From Gemmatimonadota bacterium (GTDB lineage Bacteria; Gemmatimonadota; Gemmatimonadetes; Gemmatimonadales; GWC2-71-9): DNA of 41,070 nt. The translations under genes and the position numbers were made by a program. Under the pieces are notes generated by a model that saw only the letters and a program-made list of their open reading frames with translations, searched no databases and was not told the origin of the DNA. Positions 8,946-15,345 of the stretch are shown piece by piece (the stretch's first letter is position 1; every line of letters starts with the position of its first letter). The DNA lies in the NCBI GenBank assembly GCA_003222155.1, contig QHUU01000097.1:1-41070 (forward strand), written 5' to 3'.

Positions 8946-10230
8946 CTTCTACGATCCAGCTTAACCCATACGCCCCTACCAGCAGCGCGAGCGCCTTCGC
9001 TACGAGCCCCGGCCGCCCTACCGCCGTCCCCGCGAACAGCGCCGCGTAGACGCCGACGAACCCGAGCGGCACCCACGGAAACCACGGCACGAGAAACGGC
9101 GCGCTCGGCTGCCGGGAGCGCAGCCGGAACAGCGACAGCACGGTAAAGCTGTCGATCACCAGGATCACGGTGATGGCGAGGCCGAGCAGCGACTCGAACG
9201 AGCCCGTGGCGGCGAGCGCGATCGCGACCGCCCCCACCAGGAGCATCGCGACCCATGGAGTACCGCCCGCGTTGACGAGCGCGAGCGCGCGCGGGCCCAG
9301 CCCCTCGCGCGCCAGCCCGAAGATCACGCGCGGCGTCACGAAGATGTTGCCGTTCAACGACGCCAGCACCACGAGCACCGCCAGCGCGGCCACGAGGCTG
9401 CCGCCGCGCGCCCCGGTGAGCTCCGCCGCCACCTCGCCGGGCGCCAGGTTCGAGGCGGCGATCCGGTCGATCGGCAGCACCTGGAAAAAGGCCGCGTTGA
9501 GCAGCAGGTACAGTGCCGCTGCGATCCCGATCCCGCCCAGCAGGATGCGGGGGAGGGTGCGGCCGGGGTCGACCACCTCTTCCGCGATCTTGGCGACGTC
9601 CAGATACCCGTAATAGGTCCAAATAACCGCCTGGGACGCGAGCGCCAGCGCGACGAGCGTCGCGCCGCCAGTTGGGGCGCCGGGAAGCGTCGAGGTCCAG
9701 CCCGCGCCGCCGCCTTTGGCGAACGCCAGCACGACCACGCCCGTCAGGGCCAGCACCTTCGCCCCGGTCGCGAGGTTCTGCACCCAGCGCCCCGACGCGA
9801 CCCCGGCGAGATTGATCCCGGTCAAGAGCGCCGCCAGCCCCGCCCCGACCCAGCTCGTGTGGCCCGGCACGAGGCCCGCGAGCCGCCCGATGTACTCTCC
9901 GGCCACTACGGCAATGCCCGCGATTGCGGCGGGATAGATCGCGACTCCCTCGACCCAGCCCACCACGAACCCGGCGCGCGGGCCGAATGCCTCGCGCACG
10001 TACACGTACTTCCCACCCGCCGCGGGGTGCCGCGTCGCGAGCTCGGCGAAACACAGCGCGCCGAGCAGCGCCAGGGCGCCGCCGGCGACCCAGGCGACGA
10101 AGGTGAGCCACGGGCGGCCCAGCTGCGCCGCCACGAGGCCGGGCGTGCGGAAGATCCCCGAGCCCACCATGATCCCGACAACCATGGCGAGCCCGTCCAC
10201 CAACCGCAGCGATCGTTTCAGGTCCGTCAC
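8929..10230 (-). CDS. APC superfamily amino acid permease
   Basis: A 433-residue inner-membrane transporter with about 12 hydrophobic helices. The N-terminal helix 1 carries the unwound substrate motif VVGIMVGSGIFRTPG (residues 17-31), typical of the amino acid/polyamine/organocation superfamily. Further conserved parts are ELATRHPAAGGKYVYVREAFG (about 63-83) and GYLDVAKIAEEVVDPGRTLPR, the loop with E-E-V-x-x-P-x-R. Substrate cannot be read from sequence; LAT-like amino acid exchangers and putative antiporters are the closest style. It is convergent with crcB. Its upstream side faces the terminator of the DUF4384 gene, so it probably has its own promoter in that short gap. Confidence 0.9.
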   Translation of the reverse strand: MTDLKRSLRLVDGLAMVVGIMVGSGIFRTPGLVAAQLGRPWLTFVAWVAGGALALLGALCFAELATRHPAAGGKYVYVREAFGPRAGFVVGWVEGVAIYPAAIAGIAVVAGEYIGRLAGLVPGHTSWVGAGLAALLTGINLAGVASGRWVQNLATGAKVLALTGVVVLAFAKGGGAGWTSTLPGAPTGGATLVALALASQAVIWTYYGYLDVAKIAEEVVDPGRTLPRILLGGIGIAAALYLLLNAAFFQVLPIDRIAASNLAPGEVAAELTGARGGSLVAALAVLVVLASLNGNIFVTPRVIFGLAREGLGPRALALVNAGGTPWVAMLLVGAVAIALAATGSFESLLGLAITVILVIDSFTVLSLFRLRSRQPSAPFLVPWFPWVPLGFVGVYAALFAGTAVGRPGLVAKALALLVGAYGLSWIVEDGRRR

Positions 10231-10248
10231 GGCGGGGGAATGTGCATC

Positions 10249-10281
10249 AAAAAAAACAGGGGCGCAGCATGCTGCGCCCCT
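10249..10281 (-). terminator. Rho-independent terminator of the DUF4384 gene
   Basis: A perfect 24-nt palindrome at 10258-10281 (arms AGGGGCGCAGCA / TGCTGCGCCCCT). On the minus strand it is followed, after one base, by a run of eight U (A-run at 10249-10256 on the plus strand). This is the clearest intrinsic terminator in the window. Confidence 0.88.
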
Positions 10282-10304
10282 ACTAGACGACCTGATCGAC
10301 TTGT

Positions 10305-11636
10305 CTACGGCCGCCGACGACTGCCCCCGCCCCCGCCCCCACCGCCGCCGCCACCGCGATTGCCGCCGCCGCCACCACCAGCACGATTACCGCCGCCCCC
10401 CCCGCCGCCACCACTGTGGGTCGCCGGCGCGGACGAGCCGCGGTCACGCCCACCGGACTCGCGCGGCCGCGCGACCGGCGCGGGCCGATCACTGCCGCGC
10501 GAGGGCTCACGCCGCTCGGGCTGCGCCCGAGTGGCAGGCTGCTCGGCTGGCCGGTCGGGATGGTCGGGCCGGTTTCTGACATCGGGCCGATCGGGGTGAT
10601 CAGGATGGTCCGGATGGTCCGGATGGTCCGGATGGTCGGGCCGATTCCTGACATCGGGCCGATCGGGCTGATTCGGGCGATCGGGCCGCTCGCGCACGGG
10701 GAATGCTGCCGGGCGCTCGCGCACCGGAACGACGCGCCGGTCCGAGCTCGAAACGAACGTCAGGGGACTGCGCGCCCGCACTCCGATCCCGCCCGTGTTC
10801 ACGTTGGTCCCGAGCCGATCCTTGAAATACAGGCCGGAGCCGACGCCGGACCGCAAGCGATTCACGAACAGGCTGTGCGGCTGGTTGTAGAAGGTCGCGC
10901 CGCCCGTGTAGTAGATGTACGGCCGGTACACGAAGGGCCGCCGGTAGCCGAAGCCGAACCCCCCGAAGAAGAACGGATCGTAGAACGGACTGTAGTACGC
11001 GCCGCAATAGAACGGATCGTAGAAGAACGCGTCGTAGCAGGAGCCGTAGCGGTACGGCCAGCCCCAGCCGAAGCCCACGGAGTAGTACGACGGGTAGTAA
11101 TCGCGGTAGGCCCGCTGGACCGAGACGACGTAGCTGGCGGCGTCGTAGTCGAAGTGGCCGTCCGGGGTCATGCGCTGCACGATGTCGACCAGCGCCGCCT
11201 CTTTGTCGTCACCCGACTGCCGCACGTCGAGGACCCTGTAATCCCAATGATCGCCCCGTACGAACGGGTCGAACTTGAAGGGTGTCGCGGAGCGGGCGGC
11301 GACCACCAGCCCCGACCCTTCGCGCTCGTCGATGTAGAACGCCTCGCGATCGCCGCGGCCGCGCACCTCGATCGTCTCGCCGCCGCGCACGAACGCGTCG
11401 TCACCCGGGTCGAGCGGGAACAGTAGACGCACCCGGCCGTCGGCGTCGGCGCGCAGGACGACGACGTAGCCGTCGTCGCCCAGGCGGACGTTGACGCGCG
11501 CCTTATCGCCCCGTTCGTAATTGTCGTGATTGAGCCAGACTTTGATCGGCGGGTCGTCGCTCAGGACTCGAGCGGACACCACGTTCGCGGGAGCGAGCGC
11601 GGATCCGACGAGCGAAAGCATCAATGGCAGCAGCAT
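10305..11636 (-). CDS. Secreted DUF4384-domain protein with Pro/Asp/His repeats and Gly-rich tail
   Basis: A 443-residue exported protein. Residues 1-22 form a signal peptide (MLLPLMLSLVGSALAPANVVSA). Residues 30-115 look like a DUF4384 beta-sandwich (IKVWLNHDNYERGDKARVNV; GYVVVLRADADGRVRLLFPLDP). The middle is rich in Tyr, Phe and Gly. From about 325 to 370 comes a low-complexity segment of PDH/PDR/PDVRN repeats, and the end is a tail of long glycine runs. The low-complexity part comes from recent tandem duplication of DNA (9-bp units at 10603-10638 and a 72-bp spaced duplication). Function unknown; a surface or envelope role is likely. A strong terminator follows, and an AGAGGA site lies 7 nt before the start. 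Confidence 0.8.
   Translation of the reverse strand: MLLPLMLSLVGSALAPANVVSARVLSDDPPIKVWLNHDNYERGDKARVNVRLGDDGYVVVLRADADGRVRLLFPLDPGDDAFVRGGETIEVRGRGDREAFYIDEREGSGLVVAARSATPFKFDPFVRGDHWDYRVLDVRQSGDDKEAALVDIVQRMTPDGHFDYDAASYVVSVQRAYRDYYPSYYSVGFGWGWPYRYGSCYDAFFYDPFYCGAYYSPFYDPFFFGGFGFGYRRPFVYRPYIYYTGGATFYNQPHSLFVNRLRSGVGSGLYFKDRLGTNVNTGGIGVRARSPLTFVSSSDRRVVPVRERPAAFPVRERPDRPNQPDRPDVRNRPDHPDHPDHPDHPDHPDRPDVRNRPDHPDRPAEQPATRAQPERREPSRGSDRPAPVARPRESGGRDRGSSAPATHSGGGGGGGGNRAGGGGGGNRGGGGGGGGGGGSRRRP
10559..10668. repeat. Tandem and 72-bp spaced repeats in the DUF4384 gene
   Basis: Four copies of the 9-mer GGATGGTCC/G at 10603-10638 encode the HPD repeats. They are flanked by two near-identical blocks of about 37 bp, starting at 10559 and 10631 (72 bp apart, 24 codons), which encode RPDVRNRPD. 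All units keep frame, so the array can change length without breaking the gene. Confidence 0.8.
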
Positions 11637-11643
11637 AGGTCTA

Positions 11644-11655
11644 TCCTCTATAATA
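11644..11655 (-). promoter_or_regulatory. AT-rich promoter / RBS region of the DUF4384 gene
   Basis: On the minus strand, TATTAT (11655-11650) is followed by AGAGGA (11649-11644), 7 nt before ATG. If TATTAT is the -10 box the transcript would start too late to include AGAGGA; an upstream GATATA could serve instead. The exact promoter cannot be decided. Confidence 0.35.
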
Positions 11656-11718
11656 CGCTATATCCCTGGCAAGCGATCAAGAAGCGTGCCTGTTCCCATG
11701 GGACCACACGCCACGCCG

Positions 11719-11760
11719 CGCGTTAACGCGTGACCCCCCTGGGAGACATGTCTGTCTCCC
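11719..11760. other. Two palindromes in the spacer after the tupA-like gene
   Basis: CGCGTTAACGCG at 11719-11730, and GGGAGACA / TGTCTCCC arms at 11741-11760. The second lies just downstream (minus strand) of the TupA-like stop and could end that transcript, though no U-run follows. Nothing else is seen in 11656-11771. Confidence 0.4.
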
Positions 11761-11771
11761 CGTGAGACAGG

Positions 11772-12632
11772 CTACCAGCGGTCGGGCTTTCCCGCATCGG
11801 GGACGAACAGGCTCTGGCCGAACCGCGCTTTCCCGAACCCCGCGATCAACGCCTGCGTCTCCGGTGCCACGAAGAAGTCCGCCAGGGCCCGGCCGCCGGC
11901 AAGGTTCACGCGCCCGGCGTTCTTAGGGTTCAGCTCGAGCACGTGGTAGACGTTGTACAGCAGGGAGTCGCCCTCGACCATGGGCACGAGCTGCAGCTTG
12001 TCGCGCCACGCGAGATAGGTCGCCCGATCGGTGAGGGTGTAGGCGCGCTTTTCGTCGGCGAGCTGCAGCGTCGCCCCCATCCCCTGGCCCGACTCGACGT
12101 ACCAGCCGTCCCGGAGGCCCGATCCCGCGACGAGCTTCCAGAGCTGCTGTTCGCGCTGGTGCGTGCCGGATTGGTCGCCGCGCGACACGAATAGGGCGCG
12201 CGCGCCTGCGATGCGACGGAAGGCCGCCACGGCGTCGCTCAAGCCCCGCACCCCGGCGGGATCGGCAGCCGGTCCCACGACCAGGAACTCATTGTGCATC
12301 ACCAGCCGGCGGCGCACGAAATAGCCCGAGTCGACCAGCGCCCGCTCCGCCTCGGGCGCGTGCGACAACACCACGTCGGCGTCGCCACGGCGTCCCATGG
12401 CCAGCGCCTGGCCGCTGCCCACGGCGATGACCTTCACGTGGAGGCGGGTCTGCCGCTCGAACACCGGCAGCAGCGAATCGAGCAGACCGGCGTCGCGGGT
12501 GGAGGTCGTCGTCGCAAGGATGACTTCGGCGGACTGGACGGTAGAGGACGGTAGAGGACGGTAGAGGACGGTGGAGGTGATGGCCACAACCTCCACCAAC
12601 CTCCCCAACCTCCCCAACCTCCCGCTCACCAC
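11772..12632 (-). CDS. Tungstate/molybdate-type ABC binding protein, TupA-like
   Basis: A 286-residue periplasmic binding protein. The region after residue 35 follows the TupA pattern: VILATTTSTRDAGLLDSLLPVFERQT, then VIAVGSGQALAMGRRGDADVVLSHAP, then FVSRGDQSGTHQREQQLW and YTLTDRATYLAW. In this family the TTTS and SGTH segments hold the oxyanion. The N-terminus is odd: residues 1-34 (GRLGRLGRL...TSTVLYRPLPSSTVQSA) are encoded by two tandem repeats, yet have a basic start, a hydrophobic stretch and a possible cleavage site SA-EV. It overlaps the porin gene by 7 nt. A ModE-like regulator is next upstream, supporting an oxyanion role. No cognate permease (TupB) or ATPase (TupC) is in the window. 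Tungstate versus molybdate cannot be separated. Confidence 0.85.
   Translation of the reverse strand: MVSGRLGRLGRLVEVVAITSTVLYRPLPSSTVQSAEVILATTTSTRDAGLLDSLLPVFERQTRLHVKVIAVGSGQALAMGRRGDADVVLSHAPEAERALVDSGYFVRRRLVMHNEFLVVGPAADPAGVRGLSDAVAAFRRIAGARALFVSRGDQSGTHQREQQLWKLVAGSGLRDGWYVESGQGMGATLQLADEKRAYTLTDRATYLAWRDKLQLVPMVEGDSLLYNVYHVLELNPKNAGRVNLAGGRALADFFVAPETQALIAGFGKARFGQSLFVPDAGKPDRW
12536..12623. repeat. Two tandem arrays and a hairpin at the 5' end of the tupA-like gene
   Basis: Four copies of the 10-mer GGACGGTAGA/GGACGGTGGA at 12536-12575, a hairpin GGTGGAGGT / ACCTCCACC at 12570-12597, then about three copies of the 9-mer AACCTCCCC at 12598-12623. On the minus strand it encodes the N-terminal 34 residues of the binding protein. 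Confidence 0.88.
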
Positions 12633-13570
12633 CGCACCTGCATCTGCACCACGCTGCGGTTGTTGCTCACCTGCACCGCCTGCTCCCGGAACGCTTCATA
12701 GTCGGCGAGGATCTTGAAGTTGTCGCCGCGCATGAAGTACTGCAGGCCGATCAGGTAGCCGGTGGAACGATCGGTCGCGACCAGATCGCTGGGGTCGAAC
12801 TGCTCGACGCGGCCCACCAGCTCCACCCGCTGCGGGATCGCGTAGTACCCCGCGAGACCATACCACCCTCTGGTATGCACGTGGCTGCGGCGATTGTATT
12901 CGTCGATGTACTCGGCCCGCCCCGTCCAGCGACCGGACCGGTACAAGCCCTGGACGTTCGCGCCGGCCGAGTCGCTGTAGCCCTCGAATGCGCCGCCCAG
13001 GTCCAGGCCCCTGACGGGCGTCACCACGGCGCGCGCGAAGTAGGCCATGCGGTTGTCGGCATTGACGGCGCGGTTCGGCCCCTCGCCGTCGACCACTGAG
13101 GCCTGGAGCGCCAGCCGGCCGGCGAGCGTCCAGTCGGCCTGCACGCCGATGTCGCGCTTGGCGGCATTGACGATGCGGGAGCGCTCGCCGGTCTCGAGCA
13201 CCGAGGCGCCGAGCAGCGACTCGAGGGAAAACGGCACTTTGAACTGTCCGACGGTCGCGCCCCACGCGCGGTGCGCGAGCCTGATGAAGACGTCGGTGGC
13301 GGAGAAGGTGAGCGGCCCGGCCGCAGCGACGCCGACGCCGTTGGTGCTCATCTCGATCTGCGCCCGATACGACGCCCAGGGTGTGACGTTTCCCTCCACC
13401 GCGAAGCGCACCCGCCGTAGAAAGAACGACGCAGTGTCGCCGAGCGTCTCGAAGCGGGGCTGGAAATAGCCGGTCAGCCTTGGAGCAGTCGAGAACGGCG
13501 CGGGCGTCTGCGCCGGCACTCGCAGCGCCGCGCAGACAGTGAGGACCGCCACGACGGGGCCGGAGCGCAC
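12626..13570 (-). CDS. Outer-membrane porin, OprP/OprO-like
   Basis: A 314-residue beta-barrel protein. The signal peptide is residues 1-21 (MRSGPVVAVLTVCAALRVPAQ, cleavage after VPA). The mature part begins RLTGYFQPRFETLGDTASFFLRRVRFAVEGNV, the pattern of phosphate-selective porins O/P, and alternates amphipathic strands (for example RAYVRAQIEM-like repeats and GYLIGLQYFMRGDNFKILADYEAF) up to a terminal aromatic-basic strand, MQVRW. It probably passes anions across the outer membrane. It lies directly upstream of, and overlaps, the TupA-like gene, and sits after a ModE-like regulator with a 26-nt palindrome in its leader. This suggests a tungstate/molybdate import role rather than phosphate. 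GTG start fixed by the signal peptide. Confidence 0.8.
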   Translation of the reverse strand: MRSGPVVAVLTVCAALRVPAQTPAPFSTAPRLTGYFQPRFETLGDTASFFLRRVRFAVEGNVTPWASYRAQIEMSTNGVGVAAAGPLTFSATDVFIRLAHRAWGATVGQFKVPFSLESLLGASVLETGERSRIVNAAKRDIGVQADWTLAGRLALQASVVDGEGPNRAVNADNRMAYFARAVVTPVRGLDLGGAFEGYSDSAGANVQGLYRSGRWTGRAEYIDEYNRRSHVHTRGWYGLAGYYAIPQRVELVGRVEQFDPSDLVATDRSTGYLIGLQYFMRGDNFKILADYEAFREQAVQVSNNRSVVQMQVRW

Positions 13571-13594
13571 GCGGGCAAGCTAGCGCGCCCCCGG

Positions 13595-13620
13595 CCGATA
13601 GGCAATATGGTGCCTATCGG
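13595..13620. promoter_or_regulatory. Palindrome between the ModE-like regulator and the porin gene (candidate operator)
   Basis: Perfect 10-bp arms CCGATAGGCA / TGCCTATCGG around ATATGG. It lies 25 bp before the porin start and contains the stop codon of the ModE-like gene. The CGATA...TATCG layout with an AT-rich centre is compatible with a ModE-type operator. It lacks a U-run, so an intrinsic terminator is less likely. Confidence 0.5.
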
Positions 13621-13994
13621 GGCAGGATCTTCCGGAAGACCACGTCGCTCAAGCGCACCGCTTCCCGCTTCCAGCGGGCGAACAGCTTCACCAGGCGCCG
13701 GGCTTCGGGGGTGAGGCGGGCGCCGCCGCGGCGCGCGCCGCCGCGCGTCGTGGCAAGCACCTTGGCGCCGAGCACGCGCTCCATCTCACGGATGCGGTTC
13801 AGGCAAGTGCGATAGCTCCACCCCACCTCGCGGCCCGCCGCCCGGATGGTCCCGGTGCGATCGACGGCGTCGAGAAACCGGAGGTAGCGGGGTCCCATGA
13901 GGAACGCGCCGTCCCAGTTGAGCCACAGCTTGTGGTGCGGCTTCAAGTGGACGCGCAGCGAGGGACGGCGGGAAGGCGCCTTAGCGGGCGACAT
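13614..13994 (-). CDS. ModE-like molybdate/tungstate-responsive regulator (DNA-binding part only)
   Basis: A 126-residue protein with a LysR/ModE-type winged helix-turn-helix at about 30-110: GPRYLRFLDAVDRTGTIRAAGREVGWSYRTCLNRIREMERVLGAKVL, then the wing TTRGGARRGGARLTPEARRLVKLF. The Gly/Arg-rich wing GGxxGGxxxLT is characteristic of ModE. The C-terminal molbindin (oxyanion-sensing) domains of E. coli ModE are absent, as in many short ModE-type proteins. ATG at 13994 is chosen over more upstream starts because those overlap the divergent phosphatase gene. It lies upstream of, and in line with, the porin and binding-protein genes; its stop sits inside the palindrome at 13595-13620. Predicted to control this operon. 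Confidence 0.8.
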   Translation of the reverse strand: MSPAKAPSRRPSLRVHLKPHHKLWLNWDGAFLMGPRYLRFLDAVDRTGTIRAAGREVGWSYRTCLNRIREMERVLGAKVLATTRGGARRGGARLTPEARRLVKLFARWKREAVRLSDVVFRKILPR

Positions 13995-14034
13995 GAGGTA
14001 GATTGTGCGTGGAAAGCTAGCCGCGGCCCCGCCC

Positions 14035-14505
14035 ATGAGCCAACTGCTCGATGCCATTGCCGGCGTTCCCAACGCCTGCGAGCCGATCCCGGGAATCGTC
14101 ACGGGAGGTCAGCCCGCGCTCGAGCATCTCGCGGCCCTGAAGGGCGCCGGCTGCGCGGTGGTGATCGACATCCGCGAGGCGATGGAGCCGCGCCCCTTCC
14201 GCACGCCCGACGCGGTGGTCGCCGCGGGGCTCGAGTATCGCAGCATCCCGATCGGGCACGGCGTGGTGAGCGACGCCACGTTCGCGAGCTTCGTCGCCGC
14301 CGTGCGCGAGCTCGCGGGCAAGCGCCCCGCCTTCATTTATTGCGCCAGCGGCAATCGCGTCGGGGCGGGTCTCATTCCTTATTTCATGCTGGAGCAGGGG
14401 ATGGAAGAAGAAGACGCCGTCACCCAGGCGATGCGGGTGGGGTTGCGCAGCGCGGAGCTGATGGAGCAGGCGCTCGAGTACGCCCGCGCGCGCCAGGGGA
14501 TTTGA
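14035..14505 (+). CDS. Beta-lactamase-hydrolase-like / DUF442 protein phosphatase
   Basis: A 156-residue protein with a dual-specificity-phosphatase-like fold. Seen: PNACEPIPGIVTGGQPALEHLAALKGAG at the N-terminus (the TGGQP motif typical of DUF442), VVIDIREAMEPRPF, and the P-loop FIYCASGNRVGAG at about 102-114, where Cys and Arg would form the phosphocysteine site (C-x4-R). Members act as phosphatases or sit beside sulfur metabolism genes; no such partner is seen here. An alternative GTG start at 14005 would add 10 residues without family similarity. Divergent from the ModE-like gene, with starts 41 bp apart. Confidence 0.8.
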   Translation: MSQLLDAIAGVPNACEPIPGIVTGGQPALEHLAALKGAGCAVVIDIREAMEPRPFRTPDAVVAAGLEYRSIPIGHGVVSDATFASFVAAVRELAGKRPAFIYCASGNRVGAGLIPYFMLEQGMEEEDAVTQAMRVGLRSAELMEQALEYARARQGI

Positions 14506-14508
14506 CCT

Positions 14509-14871
14509 CTACGCGGAGCGGTGCCAGTACATCCGCATTTCGGTGATCTTGCCGTCCTTCGTCTCGCAGAAGATGGCGCCCCGGGTATCCACCCACTCGC
14601 CCGTGCGGCGGCGCCGGTAGGTGCAGCGGAACTCGGCGGCGAACCACGGCCCGGCCGTGTGGATCTCGCCGGCCTTGAACGTGACCTCCGCCTGGTTCAG
14701 CGGGACGTCTTTCCAGTACGCCCGGATCGCGTCGCTCCCGGCGCTGCGCTCGCCGAACGGCGAGCCCAGGAACACGGCGTCGGGCGCGAACACGGCGGCG
14801 ATCGCGTCCACGTCGCCCCGCTCCCACGCCGCGCCAAACCGCTCCAGCAGCTCGCGATACGCCGCGCTCAT
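14509..14871 (-). CDS. SnoaL/NTF2-like protein (DUF4440 type)
   Basis: A 120-residue NTF2-fold protein: a helix with AAYRELLERFGAAWERGDVDAIAAVFAPDAVFLGSPFG, then GSDAIRAYWKDV and beta strands ending GKITEMRMYWHRSA. This is the standard SnoaL/DUF4440 pattern (small cone-shaped pocket; roles range from isomerase to ligand binding). No catalytic assignment is possible. The frame is open further upstream to 14952, but ATG at 14871 matches the family start, and TATATT lies 7 nt before it, so the mRNA is probably leaderless. Convergent with the phosphatase gene, with 3 bp between. Confidence 0.8.
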   Translation of the reverse strand: MSAAYRELLERFGAAWERGDVDAIAAVFAPDAVFLGSPFGERSAGSDAIRAYWKDVPLNQAEVTFKAGEIHTAGPWFAAEFRCTYRRRRTGEWVDTRGAIFCETKDGKITEMRMYWHRSA

Positions 14872-14878
14872 GGCGCCC

Positions 14879-14884
14879 AATATA
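14879..14884 (-). promoter_or_regulatory. -10 element of the NTF2-like gene
   Basis: TATATT on the minus strand, 7 nt before ATG, which is the normal distance from a -10 box to the first transcribed base. No good -35 match. Supports a leaderless transcript. Confidence 0.45.
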
Positions 14885-14967
14885 CGGCAATCCGGAACCC
14901 GGGGCCGGGACGTATGGTACACGGAGTCTCCGACGTTCACACCGACACCCACTAGGAGGATGGACCG

Positions 14968-15345
14968 ATGTTGAAGCGCATCCTCGCCACGACGGCCCTA
15001 TTGGGCCTGTGCGCGCTGCCGCTCGCGGCACAGGGCCACCAGGCCGCGGCGGGCAACGACATGACGATCACCGGCGCGGTGGTCGACCTGAACTGCCACA
15101 CCACCAACGGCGCCTCGGGCGCCGCTCACAAAGCCTGCGCGCAGGCGTGCGCCAAAGCCGGCGTGCCGCTCGGCATCCTGTCGAGCGACGGCACCATCTA
15201 CCTGCCGGTGAGCGCCAAGCCGGGCGATCCGCAGAACTCCAAGCTCGAGCAGTACGCCGAAAGCAAAGTGAAGGTGACGGGCACGCACCGCATGGTGAGC
15301 GGGCTGCACACCATCGAGATCAAGACCGTCTCGCCAGCCACCTGA
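14968..15345 (+). CDS. Small secreted Cys/His-containing protein
   Basis: A 125-residue exported protein. Signal peptide about 1-21 (MLKRILATTALLGLCALPLAA). The mature part has GAVVDLNCHTTNGASGAAHKACAQACAKAGVPLGIL, with three cysteines and two histidines that could bind a metal or haem-like ligand, then TIYLPVSAKPGDPQNSKLEQYAESKVKVTG, resembling an OB-like strand region. No firm family name from sequence. A strong AGGAGG lies 7 nt before ATG. The stop overlaps the start of the following lipoprotein-thioredoxin gene (TGATG), so they are coupled, and the cysteines of this protein might be clients of that thioredoxin domain. Confidence 0.8.
   Translation: MLKRILATTALLGLCALPLAAQGHQAAAGNDMTITGAVVDLNCHTTNGASGAAHKACAQACAKAGVPLGILSSDGTIYLPVSAKPGDPQNSKLEQYAESKVKVTGTHRMVSGLHTIEIKTVSPAT

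Noticed and set aside
11741-11760. Firm intrinsic terminator after the TupA-like gene
   Set aside because: A hairpin is present but no U-run follows on the minus strand, so it is listed only as a palindrome.
12536-12623. CRISPR array
   Set aside because: The units are 9-10 bp and directly adjacent, with no spacers; they are simple tandem repeats. The same holds for 7631-7658 and 10603-10638.
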